Made by a program: the position numbers and the translations under genes. From Tetragonia tetragonoides (Eukaryota; Streptophyta; Magnoliopsida; Caryophyllales; Aizoaceae), in NCBI GenBank assembly GCA_038025085.1, contig CM076152.1, forward strand, positions 24,140,001 to 24,204,000: 64,000 nucleotides of DNA, written 5' to 3'. Under the pieces are notes generated by a model. It searched no databases. It had not been told where the DNA came from and was given only the letters and a program-made list of their open reading frames with translations. Positions 21,201 to 33,131 of the stretch are shown piece after piece. The stretch's first letter is position 1; each line of letters opens with the position of its first letter.

Positions 21201-23843
21201 AATCATTTGTGTGCTTTCTCTTAATATACAACACAAAAGAACTCAATCTCTTTCACCCTAGTCATATGAGCTTTTAAAACGCGTAAATGCATTCAAAAGC
21301 TTGAATTGAAGCTTGTTTGTACTTGTAAACATCCTTGGTGTAGTTTCTCACTCAAATGAATGCAAACAAAGTATTTGGGTGCTTTCTCTTAATATACAAC
21401 ACAAAAGACCTCAATGTCTTTCACGCTAGTCATATGAGCTTTTAAAACGCGTAAATACATTCAAAAGCTAGAGTTGAAGCTTGTTTGTACTTGTAAACAT
21501 CCTTGGTGTAGTTTCTCACTCCAATAAATGCAAACAAAGCTTTTGGGTGCTTTCTCTGAAAATACAACGCAAAAGAACTCTATCTCTTTCACCCTAGTCG
21601 GATGAGGTTTTAAAACGCGTATATGCATTCAAAAGCTTTCTCTGAAAATGCACCCAAATGTTTTGTTTGCATTAATTTGAGTGAGAAACTTAACCAAGGA
21701 TGTTTACAAGTACAAACAAGCTTCAAGTCAAGCTTTTGAATGTATTTACGCGTTTTAACAGCTCTTACGATTAGGGTGAAAGAGATTGAGGTCTTTTGTG
21801 TTGTATATTAAGAGAAAGCACCCAAATGCTTTGTTTGCATTCATTTGAGTGAGAAACTACACCAAGGATGTTTACAAGTACAAACAAGATTTAACTCAAA
21901 CTTTTGAATGCATTTACGCATTTTAACAGCTCTTACAACTAGGGTGAAAGAGATTGAGTTCTTTTGGGTTGTGTATTAAGAGAAATCACTCAAATGCTTT
22001 GTTTGCATTCATTTGAGTGAGAAACTACACCAAGGATGTTTACAAGTACAAACAAGATTTAACTCAAACTTTTGAATGCATTTACGCATTTTAACAGCTC
22101 CTTACAACTAGGGTGAAAGAGATTGAGTTCTTTTGGGTTGTATATTAAGAGAAATCACTCAAATGCTTTGTGTGCATTCATTTGAGTGAGAAACTACACC
22201 AAGAATGTTTACAAGTACAAACAAGCTTCAATTCAAGCTTTTGAAAGCATTTACGCGTTTTAAAACCTCATACGACTAGGGTGAAAAAGATTGAGTTCTT
22301 TTGTGTTGTATTTTAAGAGAAAGCAACCAAAAGCTTTGTTTGCATTCATTTCAGTGAGAACCTACACCAAGAATGTTTACAAGTATAAACAAGCTTCAAC
22401 TCAAGCTTTTGAATGCATTTACGCGTTTTAAAAGCTCATATGACTAGGGTGAAAAAGATTGAGGGCTTTTGTGTTGTATATTAAGAGAACGCACCCAAAT
22501 GTTTTGTTTGCATTCATTTGAGTGAGAAACTACACCAAGGATGTTTACAAGTACAAACAAGCTTCAACTCAAGCTTTTAAATGTATTTACGCATTTTAAC
22601 AGCTCTTACAACTAGGGTGAAAGAGATTGAGTTCTTTTGTGCTGCATATTAAGAAAAAGCTCGCAAATGCTTTGTTTACATTCATTTGAGTGTGAAACTA
22701 CCCCAAGGATGTTTACAACTACAAACAAGCTTGAACTCAAGCTTTTGAATGCATTTAAGCGTTTTAAAAGCTCATAGGACAAGAGTGAAAGAGATTGAGT
22801 TCTTTTGTGTTGTATATTAAGAGAACGCGCCCAAATGTTTTCTTTGCATTCATGTGAGTGAGAAACTACAGCAAAGATGTTTACAAGTACCAACAAGCTT
22901 CAACTCAAGCTTTTGGATGTATTTACGCGTTTTAAAAGCTCATATGACTAGGGTGAAAGAGATTGAGGTCTTTTGTGTTGTGTATTAAGTGAAAGCACCC
23001 AAATGCTTTGTTTGCATTCATTTGAGTGAGAAACTACACCAAGAATGTTTACAAGTACAAACAAGCTTCAACTGAAGCTTTTTATTGCATTTAAGCATTT
23101 AACAGCTCTTACGACTGGGGTGAAATAGATTTAGTTCTTTTGTGTTGTATATTAAGAGAAAGCACACAAATGCTTTGTTTGCATTCATTTGAGTGAGAAA
23201 CTACACCAAGAATGTTTACAAGTACAAACAAGCTTCAACTCAAGCTTTTGAATGCATTTACGCGTTTTAAAAGCTCATATGACTAGGGTGAAAAAGATTG
23301 AGTTCTTTTGTGTTGTATTTTAAGAGAAAGCAACCAAAAGCTTTGTTTGCATTCATTTCAGTGAGAAACTACACCAAGAATGTTTACAAGTACAAACAAG
23401 CTTCAACTCAAGCTTTTGAATGCAGTTACGCGTTTTAAAAGCTCATATGACTAGGGTGAAAAAGATTGAGTTCTTTTGTGTTGTATATTAAGAGAAAGCA
23501 CCCAAAAGCTTTGTTTGCATTCATTTGAGTGAGAAACTTAACCAAGGATGTTTACAAGTACAAACAAGCTTCAACTCAAGCTTTTGAATGTATTTACAGG
23601 TTTTAACAGCTCTTACGATTAGGGTGAAAGAGATTGAGGTCTTTTGTGTTGTATATTAAGAGAAAGCACCCAAATGCTTTGTTTGCATTTATTTGAGTGA
23701 GAAACTACACCAAAGATGTTTACAAGTACCAACAAGCTTCAACTTAAGCTTTTGAATGCATATAGGCGTTTTAAAACCTCATACGACTAGGGTGAAAGAG
23801 ATTGAGTTCTTTTGTGTTGCATTTTCAGAGAAAGCACCCAAAA
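18236..23843. repeat. HOR-A copy 3 (5,608 bp, one monomer short)
   Basis: Same plan: segment S 18731-18862, switch zone 20461-20510, plus 20511-21649, minus to 23843. Relative to copy 2 it lacks one monomer, equivalent to about 17870-18040, at about 23640-23680. After 23843 some 60 bp still resemble the start of a unit, then the sequence diverges at caactcaaaattttg. Confidence 0.92.
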
Positions 23844-25165
23844 GCTTTGTTTGCATTCATTGGAGTGAGAAACTACACCAAGGATGTTTACAAGTACAAA
23901 CAAGCTTCAACTCAAAATTTTGAATTTATTTACGCGTTTTCACAGCTCTTACGACTAGGGTGAAAGAGATTGTGGTCTTTTGTGTTGTATATTAAGAGAA
24001 AGCACACAAATGCTTTACTTGCATTCATTTGACCACAATCTCTTTCTCTTAATATACAACACAAATTTTGAATGCATTTACGCGTTTTAAAAGCTCATAC
24101 AAAAAGGGTGAAAGAGATTGAGTTCTTTTGTGTTGTATATTAAGAGCAAGCACCCAAATGATTTGTATGCTTTCATTTGAGTGAGAAACTACACCAAGGA
24201 TGTTTGCATTCAAAAGCTCTTACATCTAGGGTGAAACAGCGCTTTGTTTGCATTCATTTGAGGGAGAAACTACACCAAGGATGTTTGCAAGTACAAACAA
24301 GCTTTAAATCAACCTTTTGAATGCATTTACGCATTTTAACAGCTCTTACAACTAGGGTGAAAGAGATTGAGTTCTTTTGTGTTGTATATTACGAGAAATC
24401 ACACAAATGCTTTGTTTGCATTCATTTGAGTGAGAAACTACACCAAGAATGTTTACAAGTACAAACAAGCTTCAATTCAAGCTTTTGAAAGCATTTACGC
24501 GTTTTAAAACCTCATACGACTAGGGTGAAAAAGATTGAGTTCTTTTGTGTTGTATTTTAAGAGAAAGCAACCAAAAGCTTTGTGTGCATTCATTTCAGTG
24601 AGAAACTACACCAAGAATGTTTACAAGTACAAACAAGCTTCAACTAAAGCTTTTGAATGCATTTACGCGTTTTAAAAGGTCATATGACTAGGGTGAAAAA
24701 GATGGAGTTCTTTTGTGTTGTATATTAAGAGAAAGCACCCAAATGCTTTGTTTGCATTCATTTGAGTGAGAAACTTAACCAAGGATGTATACCAGTACAA
24801 ACAAGCTTCAACTCAAGCTTTTGAATGCATATACGCGTTTTTACAGCTCTTACGACTAGGGTGAAAGAGATTGAGTTCTTTTGTGTTGTATTTTCAGAGT
24901 AAGCACTTAAAAGCTTTGTTTGGATTTATTGGAGTGAGAAACTACACCAAGGATGTTTACAAGTACAAAAAAGCTTCAACTCAAGCTTTTGAATGTATTT
25001 ACACGTTTTAAAGCTCATATGACTAGGGTGAAAGAGATTGTGGTCTTTTGTGTTGTATATTAAGAGAAAGCACCCAATTGCTTTGTTTGTATTCATTTGA
25101 GTCAGAAACTACACCAAGGATATTTACAAAAACAAATAAGCTTCAACTCAAAATTTTGAATGTAT
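23844..25165 (-). repeat. Satellite block, minus orientation
   Basis: About eight monomers after HOR-A. A 35-bp plus-oriented scrap (24031-24065) and a compressed monomer near 24195-24245 show small internal rearrangements. It ends at junction J1 (25162). Confidence 0.85.
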
Positions 25166-26540
25166 TCACAATCAAATGAATGCAAGTAAAGCATTTGTGT
25201 GATTTCTCTTAATATACAACAGAAAAGAACTCAATCTCTTTCACCCTAGTCGTAAGAGCTGTGAAAACGCGTAAATACATTCAAAAGCTTGAGTTGAAGC
25301 TTGTTTGTACTTGTAAACATCCTTGGTGTAGCTTCTCACTCCAATGAATGCAAACAAAGCTTTTGGGTGCTTTCTCTGAAAATACAACACAAAACGCGTA
25401 AATGCATTCAAAAGCTTGAGTTGAAGCTTGTATGTACTTGTAAACATCCTTGGTGTGGTTTCTCACTCAAATGAATGCAAACAAAGTTATTGGATGGTTT
25501 CTCTGAAAATACAACACAAAAGAACTCAATCTCTTTCACCTTAGTCGTATGAGGTTTTAAAACGCGTATATGCATTCAAAAGGTGGAGTTAAAGCTTGTT
25601 TGTACTTGTAATCATCCTTGGTGTAGTTTCTCACTGAAATGAATGCATACAAAGAATTTGTGTGCTTTCTCTTAATATACAACAGAAAAGAACTCAATCT
25701 CTTTCACCCTAGTCGTAAGAGCTGTTAAAACGCGTAAATACATTCAAAAGCTTGAGTTGAAGCTTGTTTGTACTTGTAAACATCCTTGGTGTAGTTTCTC
25801 ACACAAATGAATGCAAACAAAGCTTTTGGGTTCTTTCTCTTAATATACAACACAAAAGAACTCAATCTCTTTCACCCTAGTCGTATGAGGTTTTAAAACG
25901 CATATATGCATTCAAAACCTTGAGTTAAACCTTGTTGGTACTTGTAAACATCTTTGGTGTAGTTTCTCACTCAAATGAATGCAAAGAAAACATTTGGGTG
26001 CGTTCTATTAATATACAACACAAAAGAACTCCAGCTTTTTCACCCTAGTCATATGAGCTTTTAAAACGCGTAAATGCATTCAAAAGCTTGAGTTGAAGCT
26101 TGTTTGTACTTGTAAACATGCTTGGGGTAGTTTCTCACTCCAATGAATGCAAAATAGCTTTTGGATGCTTTCTCTTAATATACAACAGAAAAGAACTCAA
26201 GCTTTTTCACCCTAGTCATATGACCTTTTAAAACGCATAAATGCATTCAAAAGCTTGAGTTGAAGCTTGTTTGTACTTGTAAACATCCTTGGTGTAGTTT
26301 CTCACTCAAATAAATGCAAACAAAGCATTTGTGTGATTTCTCTTAATATACAACACCATAGAACTCAATCTCTTTCACCCTAGTTGTAAGAGCTGATAAA
26401 ATGCGTAAATGCATTCAAAAGGTGGAGTTAAAGCTTGTTTGTGCTTGTAAACATCCTTGGTGTAGTTTCTCACTCAAATGAATGCAAACAAAGCATTTGG
26501 GTGCTTTCTCTTAATATACAACACAAAAGAACCCAAATGA
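25166..26540 (+). repeat. Satellite block, plus orientation
   Basis: About eight monomers, one truncated at 25390 where acaaaacgcgtaaatgc fuses two monomers. It ends in an irregular switch at 26531-26550 (acccaaatgacaatgtagc). Confidence 0.85.
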
Positions 26541-27800
26541 CAATGTAGCTTGCATTCATTGGAGTGAGAAACTACACCAAGGATGTTTACAAGTACAAAC
26601 AAGCTTCAACTCAAAATTTTGAATAAATTTACGCGTTTTAAAAGCTAATATGACTAGGGTGAAAGAGATTGAGGTCTTTTGTATTATATATTAAGAGAAA
26701 GCACCCAAATGCTTTGTTTGCATTCATTTGAGTGAGAAACTACACCAAGAATGTTTACAAGTACAAACAAGCGTCAACTCAAGCTTTTGAATGCATTTAC
26801 GCGTTTTAAAAGCTCATATGACTAGGGTGAAAGAGATTGAGGTCTTTTGTGTTGTATACTAAGAGAAAGCACCGAAATGCTTTGTTTGCATTCATTTGAG
26901 TGAGAAACTACACCAAGGATGTTTACAAGTACAAACAAGCTTTAACTCCACCTTCTGAATGCATTTACGCGTTTTAACAGCTCTTGCGACTAGGGTGAAA
27001 GAGATTGAGTTCTTTTGTGTTGTATTTTCAGAGAAAGCACCCAAAAGCTTTGTTTGCATTCATTGGAGTGAGAAACTACACCAAGGATGTTTACAAGTAC
27101 AAACAAGCTTCATCTCAAAATTTTGAATATATTTAAGCGTTTTATAAGCTCATATGACTAGGGTGAAAGAGATTGAGGTCTTTTGTGTTGTATATTAAGA
27201 GAAAGCACCCAAATGCTTTCTTTGCATTAATTTGAGTGAGAAACTACACCAAGTATGTTTACAAGTACGAACAAGCTTCAACTCAAGCTTTTGAAAGCAT
27301 TTACGCGTTTTAAAAGCGCATACGACTAGGGTGAAAGAGATTGAGTTCTTTTGTGTTGAAAATTAAGAGAAAGCACCCAATTTTTTTTTTTTTTTGCATT
27401 CATTTGAGTGAGAAACTGCACCAAGGATGTTTACAAGTACAAACAAGCTTCAGCTTAAGCTTTTGAATGCATTTACGCATTTTAACAGCTCTTACAACTA
27501 GGGTGAAAGAGATTGAGTTCTTTTGTGTTGTATATTAAGAGAAATCACCCAAATGCTTTGTTTGCATTCATTTGAGTGAGAAACTTAACCAAGGATGTTT
27601 ACAAGTACAAACAAGCTTCAACTCAAGCTTTTGAATGTATTTACGCGTTTTAACAGCTCTCACGATTAGGGTGAAAGAGATTGAGGTCTTTTGTGTTGTA
27701 TATTAAGAGAAAGCACCCAAATGCTTTGTTTGCATTCATTTGAGTGAGAAACTACACCAATGATGTTTACAACTACAAACAAGCTTTATCTCCACCTTTT
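26541..27800 (-). repeat. Satellite block, minus orientation
   Basis: About seven monomers. A run of 15 T at 27381-27395 interrupts one monomer. The block ends in ctccacctttt, where the copia fragment begins. Confidence 0.85.
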
Positions 27801-28010
27801 GAGAAAGAAATTAGGAGAAAGGGGAGTTGAATGTATCTTTTTAGGCTATGCTATACATAGCAAGGCCTATAGGTTCATGGTAATTGAACCAAATGATTTA
27901 ATTGCGGTCAATAAAATAATTGAATCAACGCATACTATATTTGATGAGAATCGATTCACGTCTATCCCTAGGCCAAAAGACCGAATTGTGGAGGTTATGT
28001 CAAACCAACA
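27801..28010 (+). pseudogene. Ty1/copia polyprotein fragment (integrase C-terminal region), copy 1
   Basis: 210 bp of non-satellite DNA. It translates as K-K-L-G-E-R-G-V-E-C-I-F-L-G-Y-A, then H-S-K-A-Y-R-F-M-V-I-E-P, then I-I-E-S-T-H-T-I-F-D-E-N-R-F. This is the conserved stretch after the integrase core of plant Ty1/copia elements (G-Y-A-x-H-S-K-A-Y-R-F). There are no LTRs, PBS or target-site duplication, and both edges fall inside satellite monomers, so this is a captured scrap. About 160 bp of it recurs at 63588-63745 with three differences. The surrounding open frame only runs through because the flanking satellite is open. Confidence 0.85.
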
Positions 28011-28381
28011 GCTCCCGTTTTCAGAGAAGGCATCCAAATACTTTGTTTGGAAACTGCACCTAGGATGTTTACAAGTACAAACAAGCTTCAACTCAATCTT
28101 TTGAATGCATTTACGCGTTTTGAAAGCTCATACGAGTAGGGTGCAAGAGATTTGAGTTCTTTTGTGTTGTATATTAATAGAAATCATCCAAATACTTTGG
28201 TTGCATTCATTTGAGAGTGAAAATACACCAAGGATGTTTACAAGTACAAACAAGCTTCAACTCAAGCTTTTGAATGTACTTACGCGTTTTAACTGCTCTT
28301 ACGACTAGGGTGAAAGAGATTGAGTTCTTTTCTGTTGTATATTAGGAGAAAGCACAATAATGCTTTAATTGCATTCATTTG
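28011..28381 (-). repeat. Satellite block, minus orientation, right of the copia fragment
   Basis: About two monomers. The first starts mid-monomer (agctcccgttttcagag) and is more diverged than usual. It ends at J1 in reverse orientation (28381). Confidence 0.85.
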
Positions 28382-28906
28382 ATTGTGAATACATTCAAAA
28401 TTTTGAGTTGAAGCTTGTTTGTACTTGTAAACATCCTTGGTGTAGTTTCTCACTCCAATGAATGCAAACAAAGCTTTTGGGTGCTTTCTCTGAAAATACA
28501 ACACAAAGGAACTCAATCTCTTTCACCCTAGATGTAAGAGCTGTTAAAACGCGTAAATGCATTCAAAAGGTGGAGTTAAAGCTTGTTTGTACTTGTAAAC
28601 ATCCTTCGTGTAGTTTCTCACTCAATTGAATGCAAACAAAGCATTTGAGTGCTTTCTCTTAAGCTTGAGTTGAAGCTTGTTTGTACTTGTAAACACAAAA
28701 GAGATTGAGTTTCTCACTCCAATGAATGCAAACAAAGCTTTTGGATGCTTTCTCTTAATATACAACAGAAAAGAACTCAAGCTTTTTCACCCTAGTCATA
28801 TGAGCTTTTAAAACGCGTAAATGCATTCAAAAGCTTGTGTTGAAGCTTGTTTGTACTTGTAAACATCCTTGGTGTAGTTTCTCACTCCAATGAATGCAAA
28901 CAAAGC
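28382..28906 (+). repeat. Satellite block, plus orientation
   Basis: About three monomers, including the truncated fusion cttaagcttgagttg near 28660 followed by the J3 micro-inversion at 28691-28710. It switches to minus at 28907. Confidence 0.85.
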
Positions 28907-30834
28907 TTTAACTCAACCTTTTGAATGCATTTACGCATTTTAACAGCTCTTACAACTAGGGTGTAAGAGATTGAGTTCTTTTGTGTTTTATATTAAGAGA
29001 AATCACACAAATGCTTTGTTTGCATTTATTTGAGTGAGAAACTACACCAAGAATGTTTACAAGTACAAACAAGCTTCAACTCAAGCTTTTGAATGCATTT
29101 ACGCGTAAAAACAGCTCATATGACTAGGGTGAAAGAGATTGAGTTCTTTTGTGTTGTATATTAAGAGAAATCACCCAAATGGTTTGTTTGCATTTATTTG
29201 AGTGACAAACTACACCAAGGATCTTTACAAGTACAAACAAGTTTCAACTCAAGCTTTTGAATGCATTTACGCGTTTTAACAGCTCTTACGACTAGGCGAA
29301 AAGAGATTGAGTTCTTTTGTGTTGTATGTAAAGAAAAAGCTCGCAAATGCTTTGTTTACATTCATTTGAGTGTGAAACTACCCTAAGGATGTTTACAACT
29401 ACAAACAAGCTTGAACTCAAGCTTTTGAATGCATTTAAGCATTTTAAAAGCTCATACGACAAGGGTGAAAGAGATTGAGTTCTTTTGTGTTGTATATTAA
29501 GAGAACGCACCCAAATGCTTTGTTTGCATTCATTTGAGTGAGAAACTTAACCATGGATGTTTACAAGTACAAACAAGCCTCAACTCAAGCTTTTGAGTGC
29601 ATTTACGCGTTTTAAAACCTCATACAACTAGGGTGAAAGAGATTGAGTTCTTTTGTGTTGTATATTAAGAGAACGCACCCAAATGTTTTCTTTGCATTCA
29701 TTTGAGTGAGAAACTACACCAAAGATGTTTACAAGTACAAACAAGCTTAGACTCAAGCTTTTGAATGCATTTACGCGTTTTAAAAGCTCATATGACTAGG
29801 GTGAAAAAGATTGAGTTCTTTTGTGTTGTATATTAATAGAAAGCACCCAAATGCTGTGTTTGCATTCATTTGAGTGAGAAACTACACCAAGGATGTTTAC
29901 AAGTACAAACAAGCTTCAACTCAAGCTTTTGAATGCATATACGCGTTTTAAAACCTCATACGACTAGGGTGAAAGAGATTGAGTTCTTTTGTGTTATATT
30001 TTCAGAGAAAGCACCCAAAAGCTTTGTTTGGATTCATTGGAGTGAGAAACTACACCAAGGATGTTTACAAGTACAAACAAGCTTTAACTCCACCTTTTGA
30101 AGGCATTTACGCGTTTTACAAGCTCATATGACTAGGGTGAAAAAGATTGAGTTCTTTTGTGTTGTATATTAAGAGAAAGCACCCAAATGCTTTGTTTGCA
30201 TTCATTTGAGTGAGAAACTTAACCAAGTATGTTTGCAAGTACAAACAAGCTTCAACTCAAGCTTTAGAATGTATTTACGCGTTTTAACAGCTCTTACGAT
30301 TAGGGTGAAAGAGATTGAGGTCTTTTATGTTGTATATTAAGGGAAAGCACCCAAATGCTTTGTTTGTATTCATTTGAGTGAGAAACTACACCAAGGATGT
30401 TTACTAGTACAAACAAGCTTTAACTCCACCTTTTGAATGCATTTACGCGTTTTAACAGCTCTTACATCTAGGGTAAACAAATACAAACAAGCTTTAACTC
30501 AACCTTTTGAATGCATTTACGCATTTTAACAGCTCTTACAACTAGGGTGTAAGAGATTGAGTTCTTTTGTGTTGTATATAAAGAGAAATCACACAAATGC
30601 TTTTTTTGCATTCATTTGAGTGAGAAACTACACCAAGAATGTTTACAACTACAAACAAGCTTCAACTCAAGATTTTGAATGCATTTACGCGTTTTAAAAG
30701 CTCATATGACTAGTGTGAAAAAGATTGAGTTCTTTTGTGTTGTATTTTAAGAGAAAGCAATTAAAAGCTTTGTTTGCATTCATTTCAGTGAGAAACTACA
30801 CCAAGAATTATTACAAGTACAAACAAGCTTCAAC
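28907..30834 (-). repeat. Satellite block, minus orientation
   Basis: About eleven monomers, including a C-D pair at 29292-29510 and a truncated monomer at about 30475. It is interrupted on the right by the solo LTR; the same monomer resumes at 31824. Confidence 0.88.
30830..30834. repeat. Left target-site duplication of the solo LTR (TCAAC)
   Basis: TCAAC directly precedes the LTR start TGATGCG and is repeated at 31824-31828. Removing the LTR and one copy restores a normal monomer (caagcttcaactcaagc). Confidence 0.93.
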
Positions 30835-31823
30835 TGATGCGTTAGCAAAACTGAAGGTTTTAGCTCGTTTTCGAACAATGGGTGTTTTGATAATATTTTG
30901 TTTGTTTTGCGATTATAAAGATTGAAAACAAAGTAAATGAAACGAAAAATAAGAAGAGGGAGGATAGATAGCACCACCACCAGGACTATAAAGGATTTAA
31001 CCACCAAGTCAAGGCTAAAGGATACTACTTGTTTCACCAAATATCCCTAAGGACATTATAAAGAACAACAAGGTTTGTAAGCAAAAGGCAGCAGCCATTT
31101 CATATTTTCATTCATCATCAAGTGCCTTTTACATCAGCTGTTCTTACATATTTATAGGGGTCACAAATGTGCCCTAATAACCTAAGAATACTCTAGAAAG
31201 GGTGAGCTGTCCAAGAGTAGTGCCCAAGCAAAATGAAACTTCAGTATTTTGCCCAGAAATCAGCCAAATACGTGCAGTACAATTTGGAGCGCATTTCCTT
31301 CCGTTTTGGACCACTTGACAGCTGTTGCTTGTCCTTGCATAAGGACAAACGTGGGTGAGCTGTAAGGAGCCTCATTCTTCATCCTTACCTGCCCCATGTG
31401 CTCTTAGGCGCGCCTTACTTAGCAACTACTTAGGGAATTCAAATAACAACTAATTACATTTGTTAATTATGCTAATTACATGCAGGGTGCACTATAACTA
31501 ACACTAATCACAAATGCTTATTTGTACGGATTAATCTTGTACGGACATAACCTAGATTAAGTGGCCAAAAGGACACTAAGACCTCTAGGACCAGAATTAT
31601 TACCATTCAAACGTGAGAGAGTCCCAAATGCCATGATTAATGCATTAATGCTCACGCTCGTAACTTGATGACCTGATGCTAACGCATCATTAATGTCATT
31701 GAAAGGACATTAAGGCCCCTAGGACCATTAAAGAGTGCCATAGAACATGATAGTATCATTGATGGACCAAGAACAGATTGTATGGCACTTAAGTGAAGAG
31801 AGGAGCTTGATGCCAACGCATCA
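30835..31823 (-). mobile_element. Solo LTR of the same gypsy family (989 bp)
   Basis: Starts TGATGCGTTAGC and ends GCCAACGCATCA, flanked by perfect 5-bp TCAAC duplications, with no internal element sequence. About 560 bp (from about 31105 to 31689) is nearly identical to the LTR at 2862-3645, including the TATA box. Strand is set by that match. It extends 134 bp beyond the end point of the other LTR. The R/U5 part, about 270 bp, is diverged. The structure is what LTR-LTR recombination leaves after deleting a full element. Confidence 0.93.
31149..31157 (-). promoter_or_regulatory. TATA box in the solo LTR
   Basis: CTATAAATA on the minus strand, conserved with 3105-3113. If active it would drive transcription leftward out of the LTR into minus-oriented satellite. 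Activity is not shown by sequence. Confidence 0.6.
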
Positions 31824-31828
31824 TCAAC
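31824..31828. repeat. Right target-site duplication of the solo LTR (TCAAC)
   Basis: Identical to 30830-30834. Satellite resumes in phase with the interrupted monomer. Confidence 0.93.
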
Positions 31829-32832
31829 TCAAGCTTTTGAATGCATTTACGCGTTTTAAAAGCTCATATGACTAGGGTGAAAAAGATTGAGTTCTTATGT
31901 GTTGTATATTTAGAGAAAGCACCCAAATGCATTGTTTGCATTCATTTGAGTGAGAAACATAACCAAGGATGTTTACAAGTACAAACAAGCTTCAACTCAA
32001 GCTTTTGGTTACACGTTTTAACAGCTCTTACGATTAGGGTGAAAGAGATTGAGGTCTTTTGTGTTGCATATTAAGAGAAAGCACCCAAATGCTTTGTTTG
32101 CATTCATTTGAGTGAGAAACTACACCAGGATGTTTACAAGTACAAACAAGCTTTAACTCCACCTTTTGAATGCATTTACGCGTTTTAACAGCTCTTACAT
32201 CTAGGGTGAAAGACATTGAGTTCTTTTGTGTTGTATATTAAGAGAACGCACCCAAATGTTTTCTTTGCATTCATTTGAGTGAGAAACTACACCTAGGATG
32301 TTTACAAGTACAAACAAGCTTCAACTCAAGCTTTTGAATGCATTTACGCGTTTTAAAAGCTCATATGACGAGTGTGAAAAAGATTTAGTTCTTTTGTGTT
32401 GTATTTTAAGAGAAAGCAACCAAAAGCTTTGTTTGCATTCATTTCAGTGAGAAACTACACCAAGAATGTTTACAAGTACAAACAAGCTTAAACTCAAGCT
32501 TGAATGCATTTACGCGTTTTAAAAGCTAATATGACTAGGGTGAAACAGATTGAGGTCTTTTGTGTTGTATATTAAGAGAAAGCACCCAAATGGTTTGTTT
32601 GCATTCATTTGAGTGAGAAACTACACCAAGGATGTTTACAAGTACAAACAAGGTTTAACTCCACCTTTTGAATCCATTTACGCGTTTTAACAGCTCTTAC
32701 GACTAGGGTGAAAGAGAATGAGTTCTTTTGTGTTGTATTTTCAGAGAAAGCACCCAAAAGCTTTGGTTGCATTCATTGGAGAGAGAAACTACACCAAGGA
32801 TGTTTACAAGTACAAACAAGCTTCAACTCAAA
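31829..32832 (-). repeat. Satellite block, minus orientation
   Basis: About six monomers continuing the block interrupted by the solo LTR. It ends at 32832, where caactcaaacatgcaaataa switches to plus. This looks like J1 with an internal deletion of about 36 bp. Confidence 0.85.
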
Positions 32833-32963
32833 CATGCAAATAAAGGATTTGTGTGCTTTCTCTTAATATACAACAGAAAAGAACTCAATCTCTTTCACCC
32901 TAGTCGTAAGAGCTGTTAAAACGCGTAAATACATTCAAAAGCTTGAGTTGAAGCTTGTTTGTA

Positions 32964-33131
32964 CTTGTAAACATCCTTGGTGTAGTTTCTCACTCCAATG
33001 AATGCAAACAAAGCTTTTGGGTGCTTTCTCTGAAAATACAACACAAAAGAACTCAATCTCTTTCACCCTAGTCGTATGAGGTTTTAAAACGCGTATATGC
33101 ATTCAAAAGCTAAAGTTGAAGCTTGTTGGTA
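32964..33131 (+). repeat. Satellite monomer, subtype E (reference copy)
   Basis: 168 bp. Diagnostic words are ctcactccaatgaatg, aaagcttttgggtgc and ctctgaaaatacaac. In ordered blocks it lies just upstream of a D-C pair, for example at 51.4, 55.1 and 61.8 kb. Confidence 0.85.

Noticed and set aside
6686..23843. HOR-A triplication dismissed as an assembly error
   Set aside because: The copies carry distinct, structured differences (shared variants switching partner at one point, a missing monomer), which collapsed or duplicated assembly would not produce. Long-read confirmation remains desirable.
27760..28104. A 114-residue frame and its antisense 74-residue frame as a new gene
   Set aside because: The core is a Ty1/copia integrase-region fragment and both ends are satellite translation. 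It is a chimeric remnant.
30780..31040. An 86-residue minus-strand frame spanning the solo LTR left edge
   Set aside because: It joins LTR and satellite sequence across the insertion site. There is no family resemblance.
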